A stretch of DNA of 10,344 nt from Thiotrichaceae bacterium (GTDB taxonomy: Bacteria; Pseudomonadota; Gammaproteobacteria; Thiotrichales; Thiotrichaceae): NCBI GenBank assembly GCA_015494435.1, contig WGBH01000360.1:1-10344 (forward strand), written 5' to 3'. Shown in pieces: positions 1-6,089 of this stretch. How positions within the stretch are numbered: the first letter of the stretch is position 1; each line of letters opens with the position of its first letter. A program made the position numbers and the translations under genes. Under the pieces are notes generated by a model. That model made no database searches. It was given only the letters and a program-made list of their open reading frames with translations, and was not told the origin of the DNA.

Positions 1-35
1 CTTCAAGTAGAGATTAATAGTATCTCTACTTGAAG
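1..35. repeat. Perfect 14-bp inverted repeat
   Basis: The left arm CTTCAAGTAGAGAT (1-14) is the exact reverse complement of ATCTCTACTTGAAG (22-35), with a 7-base loop TAATAGT. The stem is strong for an AT-rich genome. No T-run follows on the plus strand, so it is not a classical intrinsic terminator in that direction. What lies to the left is outside the window. Confidence 0.85.
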
Positions 36-56
36 TGGAATAGTGATGCAGGTAAA

Positions 57-78
57 GAGTAACTATCAAGTGTTACTC
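57..78. repeat. 7-bp inverted repeat
   Basis: GAGTAAC (57-63) and GTTACTC (72-78) are exact reverse complements around an 8-base loop. No coding context or T-tract is attached. Function unknown; possibly a protein-binding palindrome or an RNA hairpin. Confidence 0.6.
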
Positions 79-169
79 AAACGATGAAGTTTAGATTTAT
101 AGATTTTCTTATACTATTTTATAGATATTTGTAGGTTTTTCTTGTCGGGAATCATTTAAAGCTTAGCCA

Positions 170-190
170 GATGGGTTTACAAAACCTGTC
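170..190 (+). repeat. GGGTTTACAAA element, copy 1
   Basis: This 21-base copy has the core GGGTTTACAAA followed by ACCTGTC. It matches the copy at 320-340 closely and matches the reverse complement of 246-266 at 18 of 21 positions by hand alignment. Its own stem (GGGTTT with AAAACC) is imperfect. Confidence 0.6.
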
Positions 191-197
191 CCGCAAT

Positions 198-223
198 GTA
201 GGAGTGAAAGCTTCAGCTTTTCC
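198..223 (+). repeat. GGAGTGAAAG hairpin repeat, copy A
   Basis: The copy reads GTAGGAGTGAAAG, then CTTCAGCTTTTCC. AAAGCT (207-212) pairs with AGCTTT (215-220) around a 2-base loop. Bases 200-220 are identical to 6392-6412. Related copies lie at 8091-8113 (plus) and 8168-8193 (minus). It is inserted between two copies of the GGGTTTACAAA element. Confidence 0.7.
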
Positions 224-245
224 TATTAGTCCGATGGTTTAGCCC

Positions 246-266
246 GACGGGATTTGTAACCCCATC
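246..266 (-). repeat. GGGTTTACAAA element, copy 2 (inverted)
   Basis: Read on the minus strand this is GATGGGGTTACAAATCCC plus GTC, the same element as copies 1 and 3 in opposite orientation. It sits inside a larger stem, CGATGG (232-237) with CCATCG (262-267). Confidence 0.6.
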
Positions 267-319
267 GAAACGTCTTAGCAGGAAACTGTGAGGCTTTATC
301 ACTTTAAACTAGACGTGTG

Positions 320-340
320 AACGGGTTTACAAAGCCCGTC
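320..340 (+). repeat. GGGTTTACAAA element, copy 3
   Basis: ACGGG (321-325) pairs with CCCGT (335-339), and an outer stem CTAGACG (309-315) pairs with CGTCTAG (337-343), so two alternative hairpins are possible. The inner sequence matches copy 1 at most positions. It ends 35 bases before the stop codon of the ankyrin gene (375-377, minus strand) and could form part of that transcript's 3' end. Confidence 0.65.
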
Positions 341-374
341 TAGCTAGGATTTAAGAAACGTACCTGAGAATACT

Positions 375-1091
375 CTAACGACCATATCTTTTAGCAATCG
401 CATTCAGGCGTATATTCTTTGATCTTTCAGCAAAATCAAGCGCGCTAAATCCATCCGTATTTTTCACCCATAATGAGGCTTGATGTGCGATTAAATAATT
501 CGCAACAATAGGATGGTTAAAACGTATTGCATGGTGAATAGGTAACCAATTTTTTCTAGTACGCGCATTAACATTAGCTTTTTGTGCCAACAAATACTGT
601 ACCATCTGTAAATTGCCAAGTGATGCTGCAATATGCAATGCAGATTCACCATCAAAGTTTTTATGCTGTACATTGGCACCTTCAGCAACAAGCTCTTTCA
701 GTAAGGATAGGTTTTTAGTTTTAGCAGCATCAAGTAATGCATCATTAAGATTATTAGTTATTGTATGAGCTGCTGACCTTCTCCAAGCAGGGACAGAATG
801 TGCTTTTTGATAATATGGATCATAATAACGTTGTCCCTGTTTGGTATAATGTCGCTGTAATTGAGCACGTTTTAATTGTTTTCTACGCTCTTGAGCTATC
901 TTCATACGTTTTTTTTGCACACGTATTGCCTGCTCGCGGATAATTGTTTCTTGATTGATTTTTCTCACTTCATCAGGGGTTAGGTAATAAGCTGAATTAT
1001 AAGCAGCATTAGCTATTTGATTGTTAAAACTTGCTAAAAGAATAACAGCAAGGGCTAAGATTTGTTTTTTAAAACTATATTTTATATTCAT
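375..1091 (-). CDS. Secreted ankyrin-repeat protein (downstream paralogue)
   Basis: Unnamed ankyrin-repeat protein of 238 residues, probably exported to the periplasm. The N-terminus has a signal peptide: KKQ, then a hydrophobic run ILALAVILLASF, with likely cleavage after ANA near residue 29. A charged stretch rich in K, R and Q follows (about residues 50-90), then about three and a half ankyrin repeats over the C-terminal 125 residues, including GESALHIAASLGNLQMVQYL and WLPIHHAIRFNH. An in-frame ATG 21 bases upstream (1112) gives a longer form. I chose 1091 because it puts the signal peptide at the N-terminus and has GAGAGTAGAGA just upstream. The protein is a clear tandem paralogue of the one at 1209-1913, and a 21-base stretch is identical in both genes (513-533 and 1347-1367). 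Ankyrin repeats mediate protein-protein contacts; the partner is unknown. The gene has a run of eight G/C in its leader. Confidence 0.85.
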   Translation of the reverse strand: MNIKYSFKKQILALAVILLASFNNQIANAAYNSAYYLTPDEVRKINQETIIREQAIRVQKKRMKIAQERRKQLKRAQLQRHYTKQGQRYYDPYYQKAHSVPAWRRSAAHTITNNLNDALLDAAKTKNLSLLKELVAEGANVQHKNFDGESALHIAASLGNLQMVQYLLAQKANVNARTRKNWLPIHHAIRFNHPIVANYLIAHQASLWVKNTDGFSALDFAERSKNIRLNAIAKRYGR

Positions 1092-1122
1092 TTTATCTCT
1101 ACTCTCTTTCATCCATGAATTT

Positions 1123-1130
1123 GGGGGGGG
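1123..1130. repeat. G8/C8 homopolymer in the leader of an ankyrin gene
   Basis: Eight consecutive G on the plus strand (C8 on the coding strand), about 32 bases upstream of the favoured start at 1091 and 11 bases upstream of the alternative start at 1112. A length change here would alter leader spacing rather than the coding frame. Confidence 0.9.
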
Positions 1131-1152
1131 AGGATAAATGAAGGAATCTGTC

Positions 1153-1190
1153 TTATCTGCAATATTACAGATAAAAGCGTTAATGTAACG
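1153..1190. repeat. Two adjacent small palindromes between the ankyrin genes
   Basis: TTATCTG (1153-1159) is the reverse complement of CAGATAA (1168-1174), with an 8-base loop. Immediately beside it CGTTA (1178-1182) pairs with TAACG (1186-1190). Both lie in the 117-base gap after the upstream ankyrin gene and before the downstream one. They could be a weak transcription end for the first gene or an operator for the second. No T-run makes either a clear terminator. Confidence 0.5.
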
Positions 1191-1208
1191 GATAAGGCTA
1201 TTCGTTTT

Positions 1209-1913
1209 TTATTGTCCATATCTCCTAGCAATGGCTCTTATCTGTGGGTTTTTAGATTTTTTAGCAAAATCCAGTGCGGTAAATCCATCAATGGTTTTAT
1301 GGTGCAATAAGGCTTTTCGTGAAATCAAATAATTAGCAACACTTGCATGGTTAAAACGTATTGCATGATGAATGGGCATCCATTCTGTTCCTGTGCGTGC
1401 ATTTATATTCGCACCTTGACTTACTAAATATTTAACCATTTGTAAATTGCCTAAAGAGGCTGCGATATGAAGTGCGGTTTCGCCATTAAAATTCTGGTGG
1501 TTTACATTCGCCCCTTCTGCAATTAATTGTTTTAATAAACGCATATTTTTACTTTTTGCAGCACCAAATAATGCATCATCTGCACTGCGTGTCATGGTGT
1601 GTCCTGCTGGTCTTCTCCACGCTGGAATAGAGGAATGGTTTACTCTTCTTGGGGGGGTATAAGTTCTAGCAGGTGCAATATATCGTGGTTTTTCTACCGC
1701 CTGCGGCCTTCTTCTTTGTGCTTGTACTACAGGTGGTTTTTGTTCAGAAACAGTAGCCTGTGTTTGAGTAGTTTGTACTTTTTCTATTTTTCCATTGAGG
1801 ATCTCGATAATATCGGATTCGCTTAGTTCAATATTATTTGCTGCACCTAAAACAGGTTGCAAAGCTAACATAGAAAGCAAAGAAACTACGCTTAATGTGG
1901 ATTTAATCTTCAT
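1209..1913 (-). CDS. Secreted ankyrin-repeat protein (upstream paralogue)
   Basis: Unnamed ankyrin protein of 234 residues. Residues 1-24 form a signal peptide (MKIKSTLSVVSLLSMLALQP, likely cleavage after VLGA). Residues 45-100 are a low-complexity linker rich in Q, P, R and T. The rest holds ankyrin repeats, including GETALHIAASLGNLQMVKYL (about 144-163), a W-M-P-I-HHAIRFNH repeat (178-189) and a final DGFTALDFA repeat (209-217). The ankyrin half is closely similar to the downstream paralogue, whereas the linker differs, so the linker has diverged or been exchanged since duplication. The start is supported by GAGA seven bases upstream of the ATG. The linker residues P87-P88 are encoded within a C7 run (1651-1657), where slippage would truncate the protein before its ankyrin domain. 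It is probably a periplasmic binding or scaffold protein; the partner is unknown. Confidence 0.87.
   Translation of the reverse strand: MKIKSTLSVVSLLSMLALQPVLGAANNIELSESDIIEILNGKIEKVQTTQTQATVSEQKPPVVQAQRRRPQAVEKPRYIAPARTYTPPRRVNHSSIPAWRRPAGHTMTRSADDALFGAAKSKNMRLLKQLIAEGANVNHQNFNGETALHIAASLGNLQMVKYLVSQGANINARTGTEWMPIHHAIRFNHASVANYLISRKALLHHKTIDGFTALDFAKKSKNPQIRAIARRYGQ
1651..1657. repeat. G7/C7 homopolymer inside the ankyrin gene
   Basis: Seven consecutive G on the plus strand. On the coding strand they span ACC CCC CCA, encoding T-P-P in the linker. The frame is intact here. A change of one base would shift the frame before the ankyrin repeats. Confidence 0.9.
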
Positions 1914-1950
1914 TTTATTATCTCATTTTAATTTTTTAGAGAGGGCTATT

Positions 1951-2045
1951 TAAGGAAGTTCTAAGCAATATGGGTAAATTCATGACCTGAAACTTCCTAA
2001 TGCAAACACTTCTATCAAAGCACTTCCTTAGGATATGTGTGCTTT
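1951..2045. repeat. Overlapping AGGAAGT inverted repeats
   Basis: AGGAAGTT (1953-1960) is the reverse complement of AACTTCCT (1991-1998), and TAAGGAAGT (1951-1959) is the reverse complement of ACTTCCTTA (2022-2030), so one left arm has two possible partners. A further stem AAAGCAC (2017-2023) with GTGCTTT (2039-2045) overlaps the second partner. The array lies between the end of the esterase pseudogene and the ankyrin gene. It may be a transcription end or a regulatory leader; neither a T-run nor a clear promoter settles this. Confidence 0.45.
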
Positions 2046-2066
2046 CATAAAATAGTTAAATAATTA

Positions 2067-2718
2067 TCAAACAGTCTTTATAAATGCTTTCGCAAAACGT
2101 ATGCCTAAAGCTAATTGACCTGTGGTATTATAATGTAAATTATCCTGTTGTTTTTCCAATCCTTGCGTTGAAATAAGACGACTATTTCGAATGCTAGCGA
2201 TAGAATTTCTTTGTGCTTTACGCACAATATCACGATAAGGAAAGGCTTCAATGGGGGGGGGCTACCTCGCCAATAAAAAAGGCAAGTGAGGGTGCATGTA
2301 ATTCTTTACGCAATGCACGAATAAATTCTGATAAATTTCGAGAGTAACTGTGTGCGGTGCTTAAATGACGTGAATCTTCCTCACCTTGCATCCATAAAAT
2401 ACCTGTATATTTAATATTTTTTAGATGGCTATGTCTCCTGACTGTTTTGATTAATTTTTTAAACAAAGGCCCTGCACTCGCATTACCTGTCATTTTTGCT
2501 TTACTAAGTTGCCAATGGGGATCCCATGTAAACAGAGAAGTACCACTGACTGCAAATTTTATTAGTTTAATAGTTTTAGTGGGAAAGCGACGAGAAAGTT
2601 CATAAGCAAACCGGTAAACATTAAAAGTAGAAAATTTAGAAAAAAAAAGACGTACAAAAGTTATTGTAGTGCAAATGAAACAAATAATGAGAAATTTTTT
2701 TGCTTTTTTTAAGGAAAT
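2067..2718 (-). pseudogene. Broken SASA-type (sialate O-acetylesterase-like) carbohydrate esterase
   Basis: The translation from about 2640 to 2262 carries blocks typical of the SASA/DUF303 esterase family: a VSGTSLFTW block, then GILWMQGEEDS, then a Y-S-R-N-L-S-E-F segment. At the C9 run (2253-2261) the frame ends in a premature TGA (2248-2250). In another frame after the run the protein continues (IEAFPYRDIVRKAQ and onward) to QDNLHYNTTGQLALGIRFAK, the family's C-terminal D-x-x-H catalytic block, and stops at 2067. Eight C would restore one continuous frame. At the 5' end the frame opens at 2718 with no ATG, GTG or TTG before a signal-peptide-like KKAKKFLIICFICTTITF. The usual N-terminal GQSN block with the catalytic serine is missing. 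It therefore looks like an exported esterase that has lost its start, its nucleophile block and its frame. Family members deacetylate sugars or xylan. Confidence 0.7.
2253..2261. repeat. G9/C9 homopolymer at the frameshift point
   Basis: Nine consecutive G on the plus strand, encoding ...GTA GCC CCC CCC CAT TGA on the coding strand. With eight C the reading would be V-A-P-P-I-E-A-F and would run on to the conserved C-terminal block. This is a slippage-prone site or an assembly error. Confidence 0.9.
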
Positions 2719-2829
2719 CTAACAGCTTAGCTAGTTTATTATGCTTTTGTTCAGTTAGTTTTTTAGTTGTAAAAAATCTAACCAAACTTTCTTATAAAAA
2801 CGGCTTTTGTCTTAACCCTATATTCAGTG

Positions 2830-3009
2830 TTAAATAAGATCTTTGAGCAGTACCTCAGTCCCTTCAATTTCAGCAGGGTCAACAATATTGACAATCGTAT
2901 CAAAGGTATCGCTAGGACTGCTAGATGTATTTTGTGCATTTGATAATTGTAAAAATACGCCTAATAAGAGAGCCGTTAATGAGAAAGTAATAAGTTTACT
3001 AATAGGCAT
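2830..3009 (-). CDS. Small secreted peptide, 59 residues
   Basis: A short gene of unknown family. The ATG at 3009 is preceded by AAGGGGGA with about six bases of spacing, one of the best ribosome binding sites in the window. The peptide begins MPISKLITFSLTALLLGVFL, a convincing signal peptide, with likely cleavage after QLSNA near residue 25. The mature part of about 34 residues is acidic and rich in S, T and D (QNTSSSPSDTFDTIVNI, then VDPAEIEGTEVLLKDLI) and has no cysteine. A weak promoter-like TATAGT lies at 3053-3058 on the minus strand, without a good -35. It lies 198 bases downstream of pepN in the same direction, with a 13-bp inverted repeat between them, so it may be transcribed separately. 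I do not recognise a homologue and assign no function. Confidence 0.55.
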   Translation of the reverse strand: MPISKLITFSLTALLLGVFLQLSNAQNTSSSPSDTFDTIVNIVDPAEIEGTEVLLKDLI

Positions 3010-3137
3010 TTAAATCCCCCTTGTTTATGAAAAAAAAGCATATTAGTACATCACTATACTTTAATAAACAGAGTGATTAATATTTAATCTAACTTCTCTC
3101 TAACTCTCTATCATTTATAATTAAATTATGCTAGTAA

Positions 3138-3182
3138 ATTTCGACAAATAACCATTATTTAAACAAGGATATTTGTCGAAAT
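3138..3182. repeat. 13-bp inverted repeat downstream of pepN
   Basis: ATTTCGACAAATA (3138-3150) is the exact reverse complement of TATTTGTCGAAAT (3170-3182), with a 19-base loop. It begins 26 bases past the pepN stop on the transcribed strand and probably forms the end of the pepN transcript. The bases after the stem are AT-rich but not a clean T-run. It could instead be a dyad operator for the small secreted gene. Confidence 0.55.
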
Positions 3183-3207
3183 AAGATTCAATAAGGCAAA
3201 AATCACT

Positions 3208-5847
3208 TTATAAACTCTTACTCACAATTTCAAACACATCCGCTGATAGCCCTTTTTGTTGTTGGATTTTTTCCAATGCCTGACGCATTAATGTGGCTCG
3301 TTCTGTATTATATTTTTTTCCGTTGATGAGATTACGCACTAAACGGGCGGCTATTTGAGGGTTTAATGGATCCAACTCCAAGACACAATCCCTAATAAAA
3401 GCATAGCCAGAACCATCAGCTCGATGGAAATTGACAGGGTTCATGCCTGCAAAAGCACCAATCACAGAACGCACTTTATTTGGGTTTTTAATATCAAATA
3501 GATCGTGTTTCATCAGTGTTTTAACCCTTTCTAAGGTATTAGGAAGGGAGCAACTTGCTTGCATTACAAACCATTTATCCATTACTTGGGTATTATCTTT
3601 CCAACGTTCTTCAAACTCCTTGATCGCTTGTTGACGTTGTGGGCAATCAGTATTGACTAATACGCTAAAAGCGGCCAGTTTATCGGTCATATTAGTGGCG
3701 TTTTTAAACTGTTGGTAGCAACTTGCATAAATTCCTTCATCACCGATGGTACCAAGATAATCAAGACAAATGTTTTTAAGACGACGTTTACCAATACTGT
3801 AGGCATCTATTTTATATTCACCCTTATCTTCTAATTGAGTATAAAGTGTTTCAAAAGATAAACGCAGGGTTTTTGCGATAGTGCCACGTAGAAATTCGCG
3901 TACTTGGTGAATCGCTTCGGGATCGGCATTATCCACCGCTTCGGCAATATCAGATTCCGATGGTAAAGATAAGGCTTCTGCGCGTAAAGAATAATCTAAA
4001 TCTTCGTTTTCCAAAAGTGCTTGATAAGCATTAATCACTGCAGGATCAACGCCTATTGCTTCACCTTTTTCCTGTTCTTTTAACATTTTGAGCATAATTT
4101 TCTGTGCTAGGCGTTGACTTGCTTCCCAACGGTTAAAATCATCAGAGTCATATTGCATTAAGAAAATAAGGTTGTCGATATTATAAGGGTAAACAATACG
4201 CACAGGAGCAGAAAAACCTCGCAATAAAGACGGTAAAGGTTGCGTCTCAATATTGACAAAGGTAAAAATTTGTTTTGTTTCACTTAATTGAAGCATACGT
4301 GAAGTTCCACTCGCTTGGGTTTCACCTGCTAATTGTAAGGCAAATTCTTTACCCTCAGCATCCAGTAAGCCAATTGAAATAGGGATTAAAAAAGGTTTTT
4401 TATGTGTAGATTCAGCGGTATCAGGACAGCTTTGTTTCAAGGTTAAGGTACAGTTTTTTGTATCAGCATCATACTGCATTGAAACATCAACTCGCGGAGT
4501 ACCTGCTTGATCATACCAATATTGTAACTGACTTAAATCCACCTGATTTGCATCTGCCATTGCGGATAAAAAATCCTCTGTGGTAACCGCTTGACCATCA
4601 TGGCGTTTAAAATACAAATCCAAGCCTTTACGAAAACCTTTTGTACCCAATAAACTATGATACAAACGCACAACTTCCGCGCCCTTTTCATAAATAGTTA
4701 AAGTATAAAAATTATTAATTTCTATAAATGAGGCAGGACGAATAGGGTGTGCCATTGGTCCTGCATCCTCCGCAAATTGATGGGTACGTAACATACGCAC
4801 ATCTTGTATTCGTTGTACCGAACGTGAATGTAAATCTGCACTAAACTCTTGATCCCTAAAAACGGTCAAGCCTTCTTTTAAGCTCAATTGAAACCAATCT
4901 CGACAGGTAACGCGATTGCCCGTCCAGTTATGGAAATATTCATGTCCAATCACGGACTCAATCGACATATAATTTTGATCCGTCGCTGTTTCAGGACTAG
5001 CAAACACCAGTTTAGAGTTAAATACATTTAAGCCTTTGTTTTCCATCGCCCCCATATTAAAATCATCAACTGCTACAATCATATAAATATCAAGATCATA
5101 CTCCAGACCGAAACGTTCTTCATCCCAAGCCATTGCACGTTTTAAAGACCCCATTGCATAATCACATTTATCAATATTATGCGCTTCGGTATAAATCTCT
5201 AGGGTAATCTCACGACCTGATTGGGTAGTAAAAGTATCGCTAATATGCTCTAAATTACCTGCTACTAGCGCAAATAAATACGAAGGCTTCGCAAACGGAT
5301 CTTGCCATTGTGCAAAATGTTTACCATCTTCTAAATCGCCTTTCTCAATTAGATTGCCATTGGATAATAAAACAGGATACTTTTCTTTATCCGCACGAAT
5401 CAGGGTTGAATAAACAGCCATGACATCAGGACGATCCTGATAATAAGTTATGCGACGAAAACCCTGTGCCTCACATTGCGTACAAAAATTACCACTGGAT
5501 TTATACAAACCATCTAAGGCCGTGTTTTTCTGTGGATAAATACGTGTGATAATTTCTAAGCTAAAATGCTCAGGAGTATCATTAATGGTTAAACTTTTAT
5601 CATCCAGCACATAAGCAGATTCTGGCAATAATTCCTTATTGAGTTTAATCCCCTCAAGCTCCAACTCCTCGCCATGTAATTGTAAATTATGCGCCTCCTT
5701 AGCCTCTGGATTGTATTGATACTGCACCACAGAAGTGACAAGCGTTGACTCCTCATCAAGATCAAAGGTTAAATCAATACTTTCTACACGATAAGTAGGA
5801 ACGGTGTAATCTTTTAGGTAAATTGTTTTTGCTTCGGTATTTTTCAT
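3208..5847 (-). CDS. pepN: Aminopeptidase N (family M1 zinc metallopeptidase)
   Basis: Cytoplasmic broad-specificity aminopeptidase that removes N-terminal residues from peptides in the late steps of protein turnover. The length of 879 residues fits the E. coli-type PepN (870). Visible signatures are the substrate-anchoring GAMEN motif (266-270), the zinc site HEYFH (302-306) and third zinc ligand E325 in KEGLTVFRDQEF, and the transition-state tyrosine in FYTLTIYEKGAEVVR (Y386). All are offset by about five from the E. coli positions. The N-terminal beta domain (about 1-195), the thermolysin-like domain (about 195-445) and the helical C-terminal domain all appear present, with no interruption. 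The ATG at 5847 fits the family's start (MKNTEAKTIYLKDYTVP); its ribosome binding site is weak. It has its own promoter candidate (5910-5939) and a leader hairpin (5874-5888). The gene looks like vertically inherited housekeeping. Confidence 0.97.
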   Translation of the reverse strand: MKNTEAKTIYLKDYTVPTYRVESIDLTFDLDEESTLVTSVVQYQYNPEAKEAHNLQLHGEELELEGIKLNKELLPESAYVLDDKSLTINDTPEHFSLEIITRIYPQKNTALDGLYKSSGNFCTQCEAQGFRRITYYQDRPDVMAVYSTLIRADKEKYPVLLSNGNLIEKGDLEDGKHFAQWQDPFAKPSYLFALVAGNLEHISDTFTTQSGREITLEIYTEAHNIDKCDYAMGSLKRAMAWDEERFGLEYDLDIYMIVAVDDFNMGAMENKGLNVFNSKLVFASPETATDQNYMSIESVIGHEYFHNWTGNRVTCRDWFQLSLKEGLTVFRDQEFSADLHSRSVQRIQDVRMLRTHQFAEDAGPMAHPIRPASFIEINNFYTLTIYEKGAEVVRLYHSLLGTKGFRKGLDLYFKRHDGQAVTTEDFLSAMADANQVDLSQLQYWYDQAGTPRVDVSMQYDADTKNCTLTLKQSCPDTAESTHKKPFLIPISIGLLDAEGKEFALQLAGETQASGTSRMLQLSETKQIFTFVNIETQPLPSLLRGFSAPVRIVYPYNIDNLIFLMQYDSDDFNRWEASQRLAQKIMLKMLKEQEKGEAIGVDPAVINAYQALLENEDLDYSLRAEALSLPSESDIAEAVDNADPEAIHQVREFLRGTIAKTLRLSFETLYTQLEDKGEYKIDAYSIGKRRLKNICLDYLGTIGDEGIYASCYQQFKNATNMTDKLAAFSVLVNTDCPQRQQAIKEFEERWKDNTQVMDKWFVMQASCSLPNTLERVKTLMKHDLFDIKNPNKVRSVIGAFAGMNPVNFHRADGSGYAFIRDCVLELDPLNPQIAARLVRNLINGKKYNTERATLMRQALEKIQQQKGLSADVFEIVSKSL

Positions 5848-5873
5848 AAATCATTATTTTTTAATGGGATTAA

Positions 5874-5888
5874 TTAGAGATACTCTAA
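5874..5888 (-). promoter_or_regulatory. Leader hairpin of pepN
   Basis: TTAGAG (5874-5879) and CTCTAA (5883-5888) form a 6-bp stem with a 3-base loop. If transcription starts just after the promoter candidate at 5910-5939, this hairpin lies in the pepN leader, about 26 bases before the ATG. A role in translation or mRNA stability is conjecture. Confidence 0.35.
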
Positions 5889-5909
5889 AGAAGTTTTTTA
5901 TTCGCGCTG

Positions 5910-5939
5910 ATTCTATCGCTTCTCACTCCCCCTTGTCTA
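5910..5939 (-). promoter_or_regulatory. Candidate sigma-70 promoter for pepN
   Basis: On the minus strand TAGACA (5939-5934) resembles the -35 consensus TTGACA at five of six bases. After an 18-base spacer, TAGAAT (5915-5910) resembles the -10 consensus TATAAT at five of six. The pepN ATG lies about 60 bases downstream. Confidence 0.4.
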
Positions 5940-5964
5940 AAAAATACAGTATCTTGGTCTCAAA

Positions 5965-5984
5965 TTCTTCAATGCACTGAAGAA
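5965..5984. promoter_or_regulatory. 20-bp palindrome upstream of pepN, possible operator
   Basis: TTCTTCA (5965-5971) is the exact reverse complement of TGAAGAA (5978-5984). The six bases between, ATGCAC, contain a central TGCA, so 18 of 20 positions are symmetric. It lies about 26 bases upstream of the candidate pepN -35 box and about 105 bases before the Sel1 remnant on the other strand. Its size and symmetry suit a dimeric regulator site; the regulator is unknown. Confidence 0.4.
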
Positions 5985-6089
5985 ACGCTTAACCTTTCAG
6001 GTTTTCCTAGAATTGTTGTAAAAATAATAAAAAAACAGATTTACTTTGTCATTTGGGTTTTGCATGTGCTAACTTAAAATATGTGAACA

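Larger units (their letters stand above)
1..374. other. Gene-free stretch rich in palindromes
   Basis: I see no coding frame with a plausible start and family content here. The stretch instead holds at least six inverted-repeat structures: two simple hairpins at 1-35 and 57-78, three copies of a GGGTTTACAAA-centred element at about 170-343, and one copy of a GGAGTGAAAG hairpin repeat at 198-223. It lies downstream of the minus-strand ankyrin gene ending at 375, so some of these hairpins may act as 3' ends for that transcript. No tRNA or rRNA signature was seen. Confidence 0.7.

Noticed and set aside
150..345. Possible CRISPR array from the spaced GGGTTTACAAA copies
   Set aside because: The copies alternate in orientation, are imperfect, number only three, and no cas gene is near.
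1..374. Possible tRNA or other structured RNA gene
   Set aside because: There are many hairpins, but I could not fit a cloverleaf, T-loop GTTCRA signature or CCA end.
491..691. Open frame inside the downstream ankyrin gene in another frame
   Set aside because: It overlaps a real ankyrin gene on the same strand and its translation has no family features.
761..943. Plus-strand open frame of 60 residues
   Set aside because: It is antisense to the ankyrin gene, lacks a ribosome binding site and resembles nothing known.
1599..1826. Plus-strand open frame rich in W, S, F and Y
   Set aside because: It is antisense to the P/Q/R-rich linker of the ankyrin gene, which explains its composition.
2719..2830. 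Missing N-terminal esterase block upstream of the pseudogene
   Set aside because: All three minus-strand frames were read; none encodes a GQSN-like segment, so the gene was not extended.
3431..3634. Plus-strand open frame within pepN
   Set aside because: Antisense shadow of a well-conserved gene.
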